A DNA stretch of 64,000 nucleotides from Bacillota bacterium. Lineage in GTDB: Bacteria > Bacillota > Limnochordia > Darwinibacteriales > Darwinibacteriaceae. Shown here one piece after another: positions 1 to 9,184 of the stretch. The position numbers and the translations under genes are program-made. The stretch covers positions 1 through 64,000 of the forward strand of contig DURH01000005.1 in assembly GCA_012837385.1 (NCBI GenBank), in the 5' to 3' direction. Under the pieces are notes generated by a model that had not been told where the DNA came from, did no database searches, and was given only the letters and a program-made list of their open reading frames with translations. Within the stretch, counting starts at the first letter, position 1. Each line of letters begins with the position of its first letter.

Positions 1-212
1 AGGGTAAAACTCGGTGGCAGCAAACCAGATGAAGCTTCGATCTGGCCGGTTTCCTGCTGTTGTGCTTCCCGTAAACGCAGCCTGTGGACGCTTTTCCCAC
101 TGTGCAGGACAGTGGCCAGTACCTGCTCAAAATCAGAGCCTTTACGCCCCTGCTGGTGCACAGCCATATCCTCCTTCGATTCCGGGGCTGCGGCGGGCAC
201 ATTGGTAATCAT
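1..212 (-). CDS. fliK: probable flagellar hook-length control protein FliK, N-terminal fragment
   Basis: The open frame continues past the left edge of the window. The visible residues (MAVHQQGRKGSDFEQVLATV and on) are not diagnostic. The assignment rests on position: fliK follows the MotE/ylxF-type gene in fliJ-ylxF-fliK operons. FliK measures hook length and switches export specificity. The start is unclear. ATG at 212 lies about 19 nt from a strong AAAGGAGGTGA (229-239). A second AAGGAGG (170-176) sits 8 nt before an in-frame GTG at 161. Moderate confidence in identity, low in the start. Confidence 0.5.
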   Translation of the reverse strand, partial: MITNVPAAAPESKEDMAVHQQGRKGSDFEQVLATVLHSGKSVHRLRLREAQQQETGQIEASSGLLPPSFT

Positions 213-259
213 CAATAGATCGATAATCTCACCTCCTTTCCAAGCAAATTCCAATCTAA

Positions 260-811
260 CTAGTTACTGGAGCGGCCCATCTGTTCACTCAGGGCCGCGG
301 CCAGGTTAGTTGGCAGGGCAATAAGTATTTGTGAAGCGTCATAGACATCCATCTGGAGCAGGACATCAAGGACTATCTCTCTGTCCAGCTGCTGCAGGAT
401 GCGAGCTGCATCGGCAGGATCCATCCCGCTGTACAACTCCGCTAGGGTCTGCACGCTTCGTCTCTGCTCCTGCTCAGCCTGGAGTTTGGCCTCCATGGCA
501 GCGAGGTCGCTTTCCCGCTTGTCCAGCTGTTGAGCCCTCTGATCCAGCTTCCCCTGGAGGGTCTGCAGCTCGGCCGCTCGGCTGTCTAGGTCTGCGGCTT
601 GGCCGCGGATTTCTTCTTCCTTCTGGGCAATCCATGCTTCCGCATCCTGCCCGTGGGCATAGGTCTCTAGATGCGGCTTAAGCCAGTGGATCTGCAGTCC
701 CCAGCGCCAGAACAAGGCGGGGCCGTCGATCACACCAGTGGCAACGAAGATACTAAAAGCTACTATGACTGCGATGATAAGAAAAGTTATGGCTAACAAC
801 CATCTGCCCAC
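260..811 (-). CDS. MotE/YlxF-like flagellar protein
   Basis: 183 residues with an N-terminal membrane segment (about residues 5-27), a long Glu/Gln/Ala-rich coiled coil (about 60-115), and a C-terminal helical segment (MDPADAARILQQLD...) like the MgtE N-terminal intracellular domain. This architecture is that of MotE/YlxF, a flagellar accessory protein of operons that lack a separate chaperone for the MotC-type stator. It starts with GTG, has GGGAGG about 10 nt upstream, and lies 14 nt after fliJ. Its place between fliJ and fliK matches the Bacillus ylxF position. Family assignment is good; the exact role is inferred. Confidence 0.75.
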   Translation of the reverse strand: MGRWLLAITFLIIAVIVAFSIFVATGVIDGPALFWRWGLQIHWLKPHLETYAHGQDAEAWIAQKEEEIRGQAADLDSRAAELQTLQGKLDQRAQQLDKRESDLAAMEAKLQAEQEQRRSVQTLAELYSGMDPADAARILQQLDREIVLDVLLQMDVYDASQILIALPTNLAAALSEQMGRSSN

Positions 812-825
812 AACGAAGTACCTCC

Positions 826-1248
826 CTACAACAAGGTGCGCGGCCGCATATCATCGAGGGCTTTCTGCTCCCTACTGAGCTCTTCCTTGATGAAGGCAGC
901 ATGCTGGCGTTCACGCAAAGTGGTGACCTTCTTCCTTTCCTTCCTGGCTTCGAACCATGCTTCCTTCGCGCGGTCGGCAGCCTTTTCCTGTACGGCAACC
1001 CGCTCTTCTTGATGTTCAATCCTGCGTCCCAGTGCTTCCAGGTACTCATACATGGCCAGCCGCAGAGTAATCTCGCCCTGTCCGTAGCCGAAGTTTTTGA
1101 TCTCCTGTTCCGTATCCCTAAGGCGCGCTAATCTGGCACGTTCCTCATGGGCCAGACGCTCTTCCTGAGCCCATTTGAACTTGGACTGTTCCTCCCGAAT
1201 CTCTCGGACTTTTAGTACCTTTGCCAAGCGAAACTTGAATGCAGCCAT
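826..1248 (-). CDS. fliJ: flagellar export protein FliJ
   Basis: 140 residues, almost entirely predicted coiled coil rich in Glu, Arg and Ala, beginning MAAFKFRLAKVLKVREIREE. The KFRLxKVLxxR opening and the length of about 140-150 residues are typical of FliJ, the central-stalk-like chaperone that sits in the FliI ATPase ring and couples ATP hydrolysis to flagellar export. It lies 16 nt after fliI in the same operon. Sequence conservation in this family is low, so the call leans on length, coiled coil and position immediately after fliI. Confidence 0.88.
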   Translation of the reverse strand: MAAFKFRLAKVLKVREIREEQSKFKWAQEERLAHEERARLARLRDTEQEIKNFGYGQGEITLRLAMYEYLEALGRRIEHQEERVAVQEKAADRAKEAWFEARKERKKVTTLRERQHAAFIKEELSREQKALDDMRPRTLL

Positions 1249-1264
1249 CCTTCAACTCCTAGTC

Positions 1265-2596
1265 TCATTCTCCAAACACTTGTTCCAGCCTTGCCAGGGT
1301 CTCTGCAAAATCAGTGCGCTCGTTAATCTGCTGCTGCAAGAAGGCAGTGATCCCGGGGTGCAGCCTAATGGCCTCATCAATGGCGGGATTCGAACCGTGG
1401 GCGTAGGCACCAATATTGATCAGATCTTCAGCCTCAGCATAGGCTGCTAAGGAAGCCCTCAGCTTGGCCGCTAAGGCCCGATGCTCTTTCGTGGTTACTT
1501 CTACCATCAAACGGCTGATACTGGCCAACACATCAATGGCGGGATAGTGGTTCTTTTCCGCCAGTGCTCGGTTGAGCACGATATGCCCGTCCAGGATACC
1601 CCTGACCGTGTCACTCACGGGCTCGTTCATATCATCGCCTTCCACCAGCACAGTATAGAACGCGGTGATGGTTCCAGTGGGCCCTGGTCCCGTTCTTTCC
1701 AGTACTTTGGGCAGCAGCGCGAAAACCGAGGGGGTATAGCCCCGTGTAGCAGGCGGTTCGCCAATGGCCAACCCCACCTCCCGCTGAGCCAGGGCTAGAC
1801 GAGTAACAGAATCCATGACAAAGAGTACGTCCAAGCCCATGTCTCTGAAGAACTCGGCGATGGTGGTTGCCACCAGGGCGCCCTTAATGCGCACCAGAGC
1901 CGGCTGATCAGAAGTGGCAACTACAACCACAGAGCGGGCTAGGCCCTCAGGGCCCAGATCCCTTTCTATAAACTCCCGCACCTCGCGGCCGCGTTCGCCG
2001 ATGAGGGCAATCACGTTCACGTCCGCTTCGGTATTGCGAGCCATCATGCCTAAGAGGGTACTCTTCCCTACACCGCTGCCGGCGAAAACGCCGATGCGCT
2101 GACCCTTGCCGCAGGTGAGCACGCCGTCAATAGCTCGCACACCAACGGATAGGTGGGTCTTAATGCGCTGCCTCTGTAAGGGCGGGGGAATACTGCCCTG
2201 CACAGAACGGTACTTGGTGGTGCCGACATACCCCTTGTTATCCATGGGCTGGCCGAGCCCATCTAGGATTCTCCCTAGGAGAGCCTCCCCCACCGGAACC
2301 ATCAGAGGGGCACCGGTGGCCGTCACCAAACTCCCCGGGCCCACACCGGTGAGATCAGAAAGGGGCATGAGCAGCACCTTTTGATCCCGGAATCCCACTA
2401 CTTCCGCGGGAATTCCACCTCCACCCCGGGGACTGATCAGGCACAAGTCTCCGATATTTGTGGTAGGCCCAATAGACTCAATGGTCAGGCCTACGATTTG
2501 GCTCACCCGGCCGCTGTGTATGGTATCGTTGACATTATCCAGGTGGTGCAGATAATGCGCCAGCCTGGGCGTGAGATCATCCATTGTTCTCATCAT
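1265..2596 (-). CDS. fliI: flagellum-specific ATPase FliI
   Basis: 443 residues, the standard FliI length. It is an F1-beta-like ATPase that energises export of rod, hook and filament subunits. The P-loop AGSGVGKST lies at residues 172-180; ALIGERGREVREFIE and the Walker B region LFVMDSVTRLA follow. The N-terminal beta-barrel region and C-terminal helical domain are complete. The start overlaps the end of fliH by 20 nt. An internal ATG four codons downstream (MDDLTPRL) is an equally plausible start. FliH, encoded just upstream, is its expected regulator and FliJ its stalk partner. Confidence 0.97.
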   Translation of the reverse strand: MMRTMDDLTPRLAHYLHHLDNVNDTIHSGRVSQIVGLTIESIGPTTNIGDLCLISPRGGGGIPAEVVGFRDQKVLLMPLSDLTGVGPGSLVTATGAPLMVPVGEALLGRILDGLGQPMDNKGYVGTTKYRSVQGSIPPPLQRQRIKTHLSVGVRAIDGVLTCGKGQRIGVFAGSGVGKSTLLGMMARNTEADVNVIALIGERGREVREFIERDLGPEGLARSVVVVATSDQPALVRIKGALVATTIAEFFRDMGLDVLFVMDSVTRLALAQREVGLAIGEPPATRGYTPSVFALLPKVLERTGPGPTGTITAFYTVLVEGDDMNEPVSDTVRGILDGHIVLNRALAEKNHYPAIDVLASISRLMVEVTTKEHRALAAKLRASLAAYAEAEDLINIGAYAHGSNPAIDEAIRLHPGITAFLQQQINERTDFAETLARLEQVFGE

Positions 2597-3332
2597 ACAG
2601 CACTTCCAGCAAATGATTGGCCAGCTTGCCCAGGCGCCGTTCTAAGCGGGCATCAATAATTCCAGTATCCGATTCGATCAAGCAGCCCCCCTGGGTAATG
2701 GATGGATCCTGTTCAAACACCAATTTCGCCCTGCTGCTCAGCCGGAGGTCTTCTTCATGGTTGCGCAGTAAGGCGTAATCTAAGGGGTTCAAAAACACCA
2801 CTAGCTGATCCAGCGTCCCTAAAGACTCCAGTGCCTCCTTAAGGATAGGCTGGAGCCAGGAAACGTCAGTCTCAACATGGTTTCTGACAATCTTATCGGC
2901 AAGAAACACGCTGAGCTTTAGAAAGTCGTCTTCCAGGGCCTGCAGATTGGCCGTTCTCAGACGCACCGCTTCGTGCACCGTGTTCTCCAAGAGGGAAAGC
3001 AGCTCCGCCGCCCTTTCCAGCGCTTTTCTTCTGCCCTCTTCCAGGCCTTCTGCATAGCCGTCAGAAAAACCAGCCTCTTTGGCTTTCAGCCGGATGGCTT
3101 CCACTTCGCTTTGGGCTTGTTCCAGGAGATGGGTCGCTTTTTGCTCTGCCTGCTCAAGGATTTCGTCAGCCTTAGCCTGGGCGTCTTCCAGGAGATTGGC
3201 TGCATCCAAAATAGTCCCGCCTTTGACAAAGGACTCGGTGTCAACTTGATCCGTTGGGATCGCAGGAATGATCGTCTGATCGTCGGTGGTCACTAGAACT
3301 TTCAGTTCCGCAGCCTTAATGATTCTAGACAA
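2577..3332 (-). CDS. fliH: flagellar assembly protein FliH
   Basis: 251 residues. The N-terminal part is a charged, Ala/Glu-rich coiled coil (about 45-110, LLEDAQAKADEILEQAEQKA) similar to F-type ATPase subunit b. The C-terminal part resembles the delta-subunit-like FliH domain (DKIVRNHVETDVSWLQPILKE). FliH tethers FliI to the C-ring and export gate and negatively regulates its ATPase. It overlaps fliG by 8 nt and fliI by 20 nt, as expected for translationally coupled operon genes. The call is supported by architecture and by the fliG-fliH-fliI order. Confidence 0.92.
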   Translation of the reverse strand: MSRIIKAAELKVLVTTDDQTIIPAIPTDQVDTESFVKGGTILDAANLLEDAQAKADEILEQAEQKATHLLEQAQSEVEAIRLKAKEAGFSDGYAEGLEEGRRKALERAAELLSLLENTVHEAVRLRTANLQALEDDFLKLSVFLADKIVRNHVETDVSWLQPILKEALESLGTLDQLVVFLNPLDYALLRNHEEDLRLSSRAKLVFEQDPSITQGGCLIESDTGIIDARLERRLGKLANHLLEVLYDENNG

Positions 3333-4335
3333 TCACCTCGTCCTCCCCTCCGCGGGCGATAATGATCTCACCCACATCTTCCAGGCGGCGAACGGTGGCC
3401 ACAATCTTCTGCTGGGTTTCTTCAATATCCCGCAGCCGCACAGGACCCATGTACTCGATGTCCTCTTTAAGCATCTCTGCGGCGCGCTTAGACATGTTCT
3501 TAAAGATCCTGCTCGCCACTTCTTCGCTGGCGGTTTTTAGTGCCAGTGCCAGGTCTTTAGAGTCCACTTCTCGGAGCAGCTTCTGAATGGAGCGGTCATC
3601 AAGGAGAATGATGTCCTCAAAGACAAACATCTTCTTGCGGATCTCTTCTGCCAGCTCCGGCTCTTCTTCTTCAAGAGAATCCAAAATGGTTTTCTCAGTC
3701 GCCCGGTCTACCATGTTCAGCACGTCGACAATGGAGTCAATGCCCCCTGCCACAGTATAATCATCCATCACAAAGGCAGAAAGCCTCTGTTCTAGAGTGC
3801 TTTCAATTTCCTGCAAAACTTCAGGTGTGGTTCGATCCAGTTTGGCTAAGCGGCGGGCTACATCAACCTGCAGCTCAGGGTTTAAAGAGGACAGAATCAG
3901 TCCAGCCTGTTCAGGGTGGAGATAAGCTAAAATTAGGGCTATGGTCTGGGGATGCTCGTTTTGGATGAAGTTCAGCAGCTGCCCTGGATCTGTTTTGCGA
4001 GCAAAGTCAAACGGGCGGACCGTCAGCGATGCAGTCAGCCTTTTGATAATATCGTCAGCCCGGTCCTTGCCCAGGGCCTTTTCCAAGAGTTCCCTGGCGT
4101 ACTCAATGCCCCCCTGCTCCAAGTATTCCCTGGCCACAAGAAGGTCGCGGAACTCCTCCATAACCTCGTCCCTGACCTCGGGCTGAATGCGCTTCAAACC
4201 TGCGATGGCCAGGGTCAGTTCTTCGATTTCATCTTCCTTTAAGTGCTTGAAAATCGAGGCGGAAAGCTCTGGGCCTAAGGACACCAAAAGCACCGCCGCT
4301 TTCTCTTTACCACTCATTCTGCGAGCCCTCATCAC
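3325..4335 (-). CDS. fliG: flagellar motor switch protein FliG
   Basis: 336 residues, full length. FliG forms the upper C-ring, binds FliF through its N-terminal domain and interacts with the stator through charged residues of the C-terminal domain. Visible markers are the N-terminal KAAVLLVSLGPELSASIFKHL, the middle-domain EHPQTIALILAYL (the conserved EHPQ), and the C-terminal FVFEDIILLDDRSIQKLLREV with its conserved charged torque helix. It overlaps fliF by 4 nt and fliH by 8 nt. No defects seen. Confidence 0.98.
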   Translation of the reverse strand: MMRARRMSGKEKAAVLLVSLGPELSASIFKHLKEDEIEELTLAIAGLKRIQPEVRDEVMEEFRDLLVAREYLEQGGIEYARELLEKALGKDRADDIIKRLTASLTVRPFDFARKTDPGQLLNFIQNEHPQTIALILAYLHPEQAGLILSSLNPELQVDVARRLAKLDRTTPEVLQEIESTLEQRLSAFVMDDYTVAGGIDSIVDVLNMVDRATEKTILDSLEEEEPELAEEIRKKMFVFEDIILLDDRSIQKLLREVDSKDLALALKTASEEVASRIFKNMSKRAAEMLKEDIEYMGPVRLRDIEETQQKIVATVRRLEDVGEIIIARGGEDEVIV

Positions 4336-5861
4336 TGACCCTCCCAGTCATCCGCGAGCCAGGTTTTCATAATCAAAGCCACTTCCTCAGGCTTCTCCCG
4401 CGCTAAGGACTGAATCTGCTTGCGTACGTTCATCATCTCTTGTTCCTCAGGGGTGAGCTCTCTAGTGGGAATCTCTTCATCACCCACCACCACATCAAGT
4501 GCGGCTGCTGCTGGCACCTCTTCTGGAACCCTCCGCTGCAAAATCCTAGAGAGCACGATAGCAGCCACAAGGAGGAGCAGGCCAAGCCCTGCCACCCAGT
4601 AATAGACTGGTATGCCGCTTGGCATTTCTGGCAGTGGAAAATCTCCACCAAAGGGCATCACTTCAAAGGGAACGCTGGCCACATAGATGCTGTCGCCCCG
4701 GTTGAGATCAAGACCGGTGGCGCGAATCACTGATTCCTCCACAGCAGCTAGTTGATTGGGCTCTAAATCCCCGTTAATCCATACAGAAACGGCTAAGTTC
4801 ACTAACTTGCCAGGCAGGCTTGTCGACCAAGTTTCGGTGCGGTTCAGCTCATAATTGGTAACTGTCTCATTCCGTTCCCATTCAGTTGTACCTTCCCCTT
4901 GATCCACAAAAACGTAGCCTGGTACGTTGGAGTCCACACCTGGTACACCTGCTGCACCTGTAGTAGTTCCGCGGTAAGTCTCTTCCATGCTCTGGGTGCT
5001 GCGCGCCAACCCTTCTCCCCGCTGTACAGGGGCATAGGTTTCACTGTACTGCTCCACAGTGGAAAAGTCCAGCACAGCATTGACGCGGCTCACCACATTA
5101 CCAAAGCCATAGATGCGCTCCAGCATGGCAACAATGCTGCTTTCCAATTGCTGTTCATAGCGCCATTGCAGGTCAAAGCGGTCTGCAACCTGGCCCACAT
5201 CGCCGAAGTTGGGGGAGTTAAGAACCGTACCCTTGGAATCAACAATAGTCACATTATCAGGGCTCAACCCTTCCACACTGGAAGCAACCAAATTGGCAAT
5301 GGCCCGTACCTGATTGCGGGTGAGCTGAGCTCCTGGATTCAACTGCAGCAGCACAGAGGCTGAGGCAGGCTGGCTTTCAGTCACAAACAGAGACCGCCTG
5401 GGCAGCACAATATGTATGCGGGCATCGGCCACTTCGTTAATCTGGCGGATGGTGCGGGTGAGCTCGCCTTGGAGTGCCCACTGGTAACGCAGCTGACGAT
5501 CTGCTTCCGTCTCACCCAGCCGAGTGGTATTGAAGATCTCAAAACCCACCACGCCCCCTGTGGGCATACCGGAAGTCGCCAGCGCTATGCGCGTTTCAAA
5601 TACATCCTCTTCTGGAACCAAGATGGTTCCGCCCCCATCAGCCAGCTGGTAGGATACGCCCCGTTCCTGGAGAGCTGCCACCACCGCTCCTGCATCGTCG
5701 GAACTCAAACCGGAAAAGAGCACTTGGTACTGGGTGCGGGATAGCACAGCTATAAGGACCAGTGATAGAAAAACACCTAGGACAAACACGCCGACTCCAA
5801 TCTGCATTGGACGCGACAGCCTGCCCCAGGTCTGTTTAATTGACTCAAGTACATTGTTCAT
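4332..5861 (-). CDS. fliF: flagellar MS-ring protein FliF
   Basis: 509 residues. FliF forms the inner-membrane MS ring on which the C-ring and export gate assemble. There are two membrane segments, at about residues 20-40 (IGVGVFVLGVFLSLVLIAVL) and about 425-445 (PVYYWVAGLGLLLLVAAIVL). The YscJ-like ring-building motif region (QYQVLFSGLSSDDAGAVVAAL) and a periplasmic region follow the first. The short C-terminal cytoplasmic tail that binds FliG (about residues 470-509) is present. It overlaps fliG by 4 nt and follows fliE by 15 nt. Confidence 0.98.
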   Translation of the reverse strand: MNNVLESIKQTWGRLSRPMQIGVGVFVLGVFLSLVLIAVLSRTQYQVLFSGLSSDDAGAVVAALQERGVSYQLADGGGTILVPEEDVFETRIALATSGMPTGGVVGFEIFNTTRLGETEADRQLRYQWALQGELTRTIRQINEVADARIHIVLPRRSLFVTESQPASASVLLQLNPGAQLTRNQVRAIANLVASSVEGLSPDNVTIVDSKGTVLNSPNFGDVGQVADRFDLQWRYEQQLESSIVAMLERIYGFGNVVSRVNAVLDFSTVEQYSETYAPVQRGEGLARSTQSMEETYRGTTTGAAGVPGVDSNVPGYVFVDQGEGTTEWERNETVTNYELNRTETWSTSLPGKLVNLAVSVWINGDLEPNQLAAVEESVIRATGLDLNRGDSIYVASVPFEVMPFGGDFPLPEMPSGIPVYYWVAGLGLLLLVAAIVLSRILQRRVPEEVPAAAALDVVVGDEEIPTRELTPEEQEMMNVRKQIQSLAREKPEEVALIMKTWLADDWEGQ

Positions 5862-5876
5862 ATTACACCCACCTAG

Positions 5877-6164
5877 CTAGACTTGCATGCGCATGATCTC
5901 TTGGTATGCCTCTAAAAGCTTGGTCCGGATAGCCATGGTTAACTGAAGGGCTAAGTTTGCTTTTTCTGCCACGATCATCGCGTCATGGAATTCGATCTCG
6001 CCTGTGAGAAGCTGAGTGAAGGCTACATCACTCTCCTGCTGCAGCCTGTTCACCTCCTGCAGGGCGTCCTTTAGGTACTCCTGAAAGCCCTTTTCGGGTT
6101 CAAGGCGCGGCTGCAGTTTGGTCTGCTGCAAGTTGTGGGGCAGGTTTCCCAATTGAACCTTCAT
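5877..6164 (-). CDS. fliE: flagellar hook-basal body protein FliE
   Basis: 95 residues. FliE links the MS ring or export gate to the rod and is among the first exported subunits. The C-terminal half carries the family pattern: EIEFHDAMIVAEKANLALQL, then TKLLEAYQEIMRMQV at the very end, which is close to the conserved ...AYqEImrM(Q/P)V terminus. The N-terminal region is short and low complexity, as usual. It sits between flgC (15 nt gap) and fliF (15 nt gap), the classical flgB-flgC-fliE-fliF order. Confidence 0.95.
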   Translation of the reverse strand: MKVQLGNLPHNLQQTKLQPRLEPEKGFQEYLKDALQEVNRLQQESDVAFTQLLTGEIEFHDAMIVAEKANLALQLTMAIRTKLLEAYQEIMRMQV

Positions 6165-6179
6165 CTAGCACACCCTTCC

Positions 6180-6614
6180 TTAACGGCCAATTTCCAAGGC
6201 ACGCTGCGCCATGGACTTGGCAGAGTTCAACGCCACAATATTGGCTTCGTAGGCTCGTGTTGCCGTGATCAAATCCACCATCTCCGTAACCACATGGACG
6301 TTGGGCATCTCCACGTATCCATCGGCATTGGCATCGGGATGCTGGGGATCGTATACCAGGCGCGGCGGCGAAGGATCGCTCATAACCCCTACGACCTGAA
6401 CACCTGCTCCCGTGGAACCATGCCCTAACCGCCCACCGCGGCTCACAGCCCTATCCAGGATCGGGGCAAAAACCGGCACCTGCCTGCGATAAGGTCCCCC
6501 TTCTTCTGTACGGGTGGTATTGGCATTAGCTAGGTTATTAGCAATAGTGTCCATACGCAGGCGTTCAGCAGTCAAACCAGAGGCGGCAATGCGAAAAACC
6601 CGAAACATGCTCAT
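6180..6614 (-). CDS. flgC: flagellar basal-body rod protein FlgC
   Basis: 144 residues. FlgC is a proximal rod subunit. The N-terminal rod signature ERLRMDTIANNLANANTTRT (a form of the ...NNLANANT... motif) and the C-terminal helix EMVDLITATRAYEANIVALN, shared by rod and hook proteins, are both present. The central insert carries the YVEMPNVHVVTEM segment typical of FlgC. It begins 3 nt after the flgB stop. No anomalies. Confidence 0.97.
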   Translation of the reverse strand: MSMFRVFRIAASGLTAERLRMDTIANNLANANTTRTEEGGPYRRQVPVFAPILDRAVSRGGRLGHGSTGAGVQVVGVMSDPSPPRLVYDPQHPDANADGYVEMPNVHVVTEMVDLITATRAYEANIVALNSAKSMAQRALEIGR

Positions 6615-6617
6615 AAC

Positions 6618-7016
6618 TTACCTCCTCCCCTCGCCAATCACATTTCTCAGCTGTCCAAGTTTACGGCTCACTGCATCGATCAGAGATTCATAGTGGAGCT
6701 GGTTTTCCAAGAGCAGAACCCGCTCCCGTTCCACATCAACATTGTTTCCGTCCGTGCGCATGGTTGTGCTGTTGTCCTGAACAACGGAAAACCCGGCCCT
6801 CGCCGTGCCAGATAGGCCAGGCAGATGCCTGGCATTGGTTCTTGTCAGCGGCGATTGCTGGGCTTTTGTCAGTTCTCTCGAGAATCCCGGGCTGTCCACA
6901 ACATCGGAACGCTTGAATCCTGGTGTGTTAGCGTTGGCCAGATTATTGCTCAGTACAGTATGGCGCAGGCTGGACCTGCTCAGACCAGAACTCAGTTTGT
7001 CCACAATCTTAAACAT
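6618..7016 (-). CDS. flgB: flagellar basal-body rod protein FlgB
   Basis: 132 residues from the ATG at 7016, chosen over an upstream in-frame start (7118) because GGAGGGAG lies 6-7 nt before it and the family N-terminus begins here (MFKIVDKLSSGL). The rod signature LSNNLANANTPGFKR is complete, as is the C-terminal ENQLHYESLIDAVSRK helix. FlgB is the first rod subunit and the first gene of this flagellar operon. No sigma-D type promoter (TAAA-N15-GCCGATAT) could be recognised in the 100 nt upstream. Confidence 0.95.
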   Translation of the reverse strand: MFKIVDKLSSGLSRSSLRHTVLSNNLANANTPGFKRSDVVDSPGFSRELTKAQQSPLTRTNARHLPGLSGTARAGFSVVQDNSTTMRTDGNNVDVERERVLLLENQLHYESLIDAVSRKLGQLRNVIGEGRR

Positions 7017-7116
7017 GGAAAGCTCCCTCCTGCCAGTGCCGTACTGATAATGGGCTATTTCCGTGAGTACTTCTATACAATAAAAGGAAGTCCTGCACAT
7101 AGAAATTCCTGAAGTC

Positions 7117-7146
7117 AAAAAAGGGGAGCATTCATAAACCTCCCCC
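7117..7146 (-). terminator. Rho-independent terminator after hslU
   Basis: Read on the minus strand, GGGGAG, an 11-nt loop and CTCCCC form a 6-bp GC-rich stem followed directly by six T. It lies about 70 nt after the hslU stop and separates the hslVU-xerC-topA unit from the flagellar operon. The rest of 7017-7216 holds no gene. In Bacillus this slot carries codY, and no codY trace was seen. Confidence 0.75.
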
Positions 7147-7216
7147 GTCCCACTATTTGGTTCGACATTTTCCCAAGGAATCCTACCCAGACTGGAAAAT
7201 CTTGTGCAGGAAACTT

Positions 7217-8599
7217 CTAAAGGATATAGCGTGTTAAGTCCCGATCCTGAACCAGACCAGCCAGCTTGCTCTGGACATACTCCGCATCAATAACTACTTT
7301 TTCACCCTGCGGCGGTGCAAAACTAACCTCCTCCAACAAACGCTCCAAAATGGTGTGCAGCCGCCTGGCCCCAATATTCTCAGTAGTGCGGTTCACCTCT
7401 TCAGCAATCTTGGCAATGGCCATCACACCTTCTGGAATGAATTCCAGCGTTACCCCTTCTGTACCCAGTAAGGCCATATACTGCTTGGTCAGGGAGTTCG
7501 CCGGCTCCGTTAAGATCCGGGCAAAATCTTCGGCCTTGAGGCTGTTCAGATTGACCCGGATGGGGAAACGCCCCTGCAGTTCAGGAATCAAGTCCGCGGG
7601 CTGGGAAATGTGAAAGGCTCCTGCAGCAATGAACAGAATGTAATCTGTGCGCACAGGCCCGGCCTTGGTGATCACGGTAGAGCCTTCGATAATGGGCAGA
7701 ATATCCCTCTGCACCCCTTCCCTAGACACATCAGGACCGCTGGTGCGGCTTGAGCGACCAGCGATTTTGTCAATCTCATCGATAAAGACAATGCCCGATT
7801 CCTCTGCCAAGGCCACAGCCTCAGCCATCAACGCATCCATATCCAGGAGCTTAGTTGCCTCCTCCTGCAGCAGCACTCCCCTGGCTTCCCGCACAGTCAT
7901 GGTGCGTTTCTGCATCTTCTTGGGAAGAAGATCCCCCAGCATCTCCTTGAAGTTGGCCCCCAGATCATCCAAGCCTGAGCCAGGCATCTCCCAAAAGGCG
8001 TTTGGTGACTTCTCCACCACCACTTCCACCATGTGGTCTTCCAGTTCGCCCATCCTCAGCAACTGCCGCATGCGCTTGCGTTCTTTGGCGATCTTCTCAG
8101 CATCTTCTGAGCTCTGCTGGGGAGCTTGCGTTTGACGGGTTAAGCCCCAGAACAGATCCATGGGGTTCATTTTGGCGGTCGCAGCAGGGCTGGGGACTAA
8201 CAGCTCCACCAGGCGGTCCTCCACCAGGGCCTCGGCTCGGTCCTGAACCTCAGCCATCTTTTCCACCTTCACCATGCGGAGGGCCACATCCACTAGTTCC
8301 CGGATGATGGACTCCACGTCCCTACCCACATAGCCCACCTCGGTGAACTTGGTGGCCTCAATCTTCACAAACGGGGCACCTGCCAGGCGTGCTAAACGCC
8401 GGGCTATCTCTGTTTTCCCCACTCCTGTGGGCCCGATCATCAAAATGTTCTTCGGCAGGATATCTTCCCGCACCTCAGGTGCAAGCCTCTTCCTTCTATA
8501 CCGATTGCGCAGCGCGATGGCTACAGCGCGCTTCGCCTCATCCTGACCAATGATGTAGCGATCCAATTCAGCAACAACTTGTGCTGGCGTGAGATCCAC
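7217..8599 (-). CDS. hslU: ATP-dependent protease ATPase subunit HslU (ClpY)
   Basis: 460 residues. An AAA+ unfoldase that caps HslV and feeds it substrates. Visible: IIGQDEAK box near the N-terminus, Walker [10 protein letters not shown] at about 56-64, the I-domain (about 110-240), Walker [14 protein letters not shown], the sensor region, and the C-terminal LTRYIL tail that inserts into HslV. The gene follows hslV by 26 nt. In Bacillota this machine handles stress-damaged proteins. Length and all motifs are normal. Confidence 0.98.
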   Translation of the reverse strand: MDLTPAQVVAELDRYIIGQDEAKRAVAIALRNRYRRKRLAPEVREDILPKNILMIGPTGVGKTEIARRLARLAGAPFVKIEATKFTEVGYVGRDVESIIRELVDVALRMVKVEKMAEVQDRAEALVEDRLVELLVPSPAATAKMNPMDLFWGLTRQTQAPQQSSEDAEKIAKERKRMRQLLRMGELEDHMVEVVVEKSPNAFWEMPGSGLDDLGANFKEMLGDLLPKKMQKRTMTVREARGVLLQEEATKLLDMDALMAEAVALAEESGIVFIDEIDKIAGRSSRTSGPDVSREGVQRDILPIIEGSTVITKAGPVRTDYILFIAAGAFHISQPADLIPELQGRFPIRVNLNSLKAEDFARILTEPANSLTKQYMALLGTEGVTLEFIPEGVMAIAKIAEEVNRTTENIGARRLHTILERLLEEVSFAPPQGEKVVIDAEYVQSKLAGLVQDRDLTRYIL

Positions 8600-8625
8600 G
8601 CTCCCACCCCTTTCCCTCAGGGTAT

Positions 8626-9159
8626 CTAAAGTTCCACAACTGAAATATTGGAGTTGGTAAAGACACAGATGCCTGCAGTGATGCGCAGGGCTTCCTCGGC
8701 AATCTCCCGGGCGGAGAGATCTGTGTTCCTCAGCAAAGCCAGCCCAGCGGCCATGGCGTAGGGTCCCCCCGATCCAATGGCAATCACACCGTCATCTGGC
8801 TCGATAATATCTCCTGTACCCGAAATGAGCAGCGTGGTCTTCCGATCCGCCACCAGGAGCAGTGCCTCGAGGCGCCGCAGATAGCGATCAGAGCGCCATT
8901 CTTTGCCCATTTCCACCGCGGCACGGACCAGCTGATTGGAATGGTCCTTGAGTTTCTGTTCCAGTTTTTCATAGAGCGTGAGGGCGTCAGCAGTGGATCC
9001 GGCAAAACCAGCCAAAATCTCTCCGCCGCACAAAGTGCGCACCTTGGTGGTCCCGTGTTTCAGCACTGTCCTTTCGCCCAAAGTCACCTGCCCATCGCCG
9101 GCCAAAACCACCTGGCCATCTTTCCGCACCGCGATAATGGTTGTAGAGAGAATCTTCAT
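8626..9159 (-). CDS. hslV: ATP-dependent protease peptidase subunit HslV (ClpQ)
   Basis: 177 residues. A proteasome-beta-like threonine peptidase. The mature N-terminal threonine is residue 6 in [15 protein letters not shown], implying removal of a five-residue leader as in Thermotoga-type HslV. The [29 protein letters not shown] and [16 protein letters not shown] segments are characteristic. It is encoded between xerC and hslU, in the conserved xerC-hslV-hslU order. An ATG start and intact catalytic residues are visible. Confidence 0.98.
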   Translation of the reverse strand: MKILSTTIIAVRKDGQVVLAGDGQVTLGERTVLKHGTTKVRTLCGGEILAGFAGSTADALTLYEKLEQKLKDHSNQLVRAAVEMGKEWRSDRYLRRLEALLLVADRKTTLLISGTGDIIEPDDGVIAIGSGGPYAMAAGLALLRNTDLSAREIAEEALRITAGICVFTNSNISVVEL

Positions 9160-9184
9160 CCTTTGCAGCCTCCCAGGATCCCCT

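Noticed and set aside
14-309. Two plus-strand frames at the left edge
   Set aside because: They are antisense to fliK and the MotE-like gene and show no family features.
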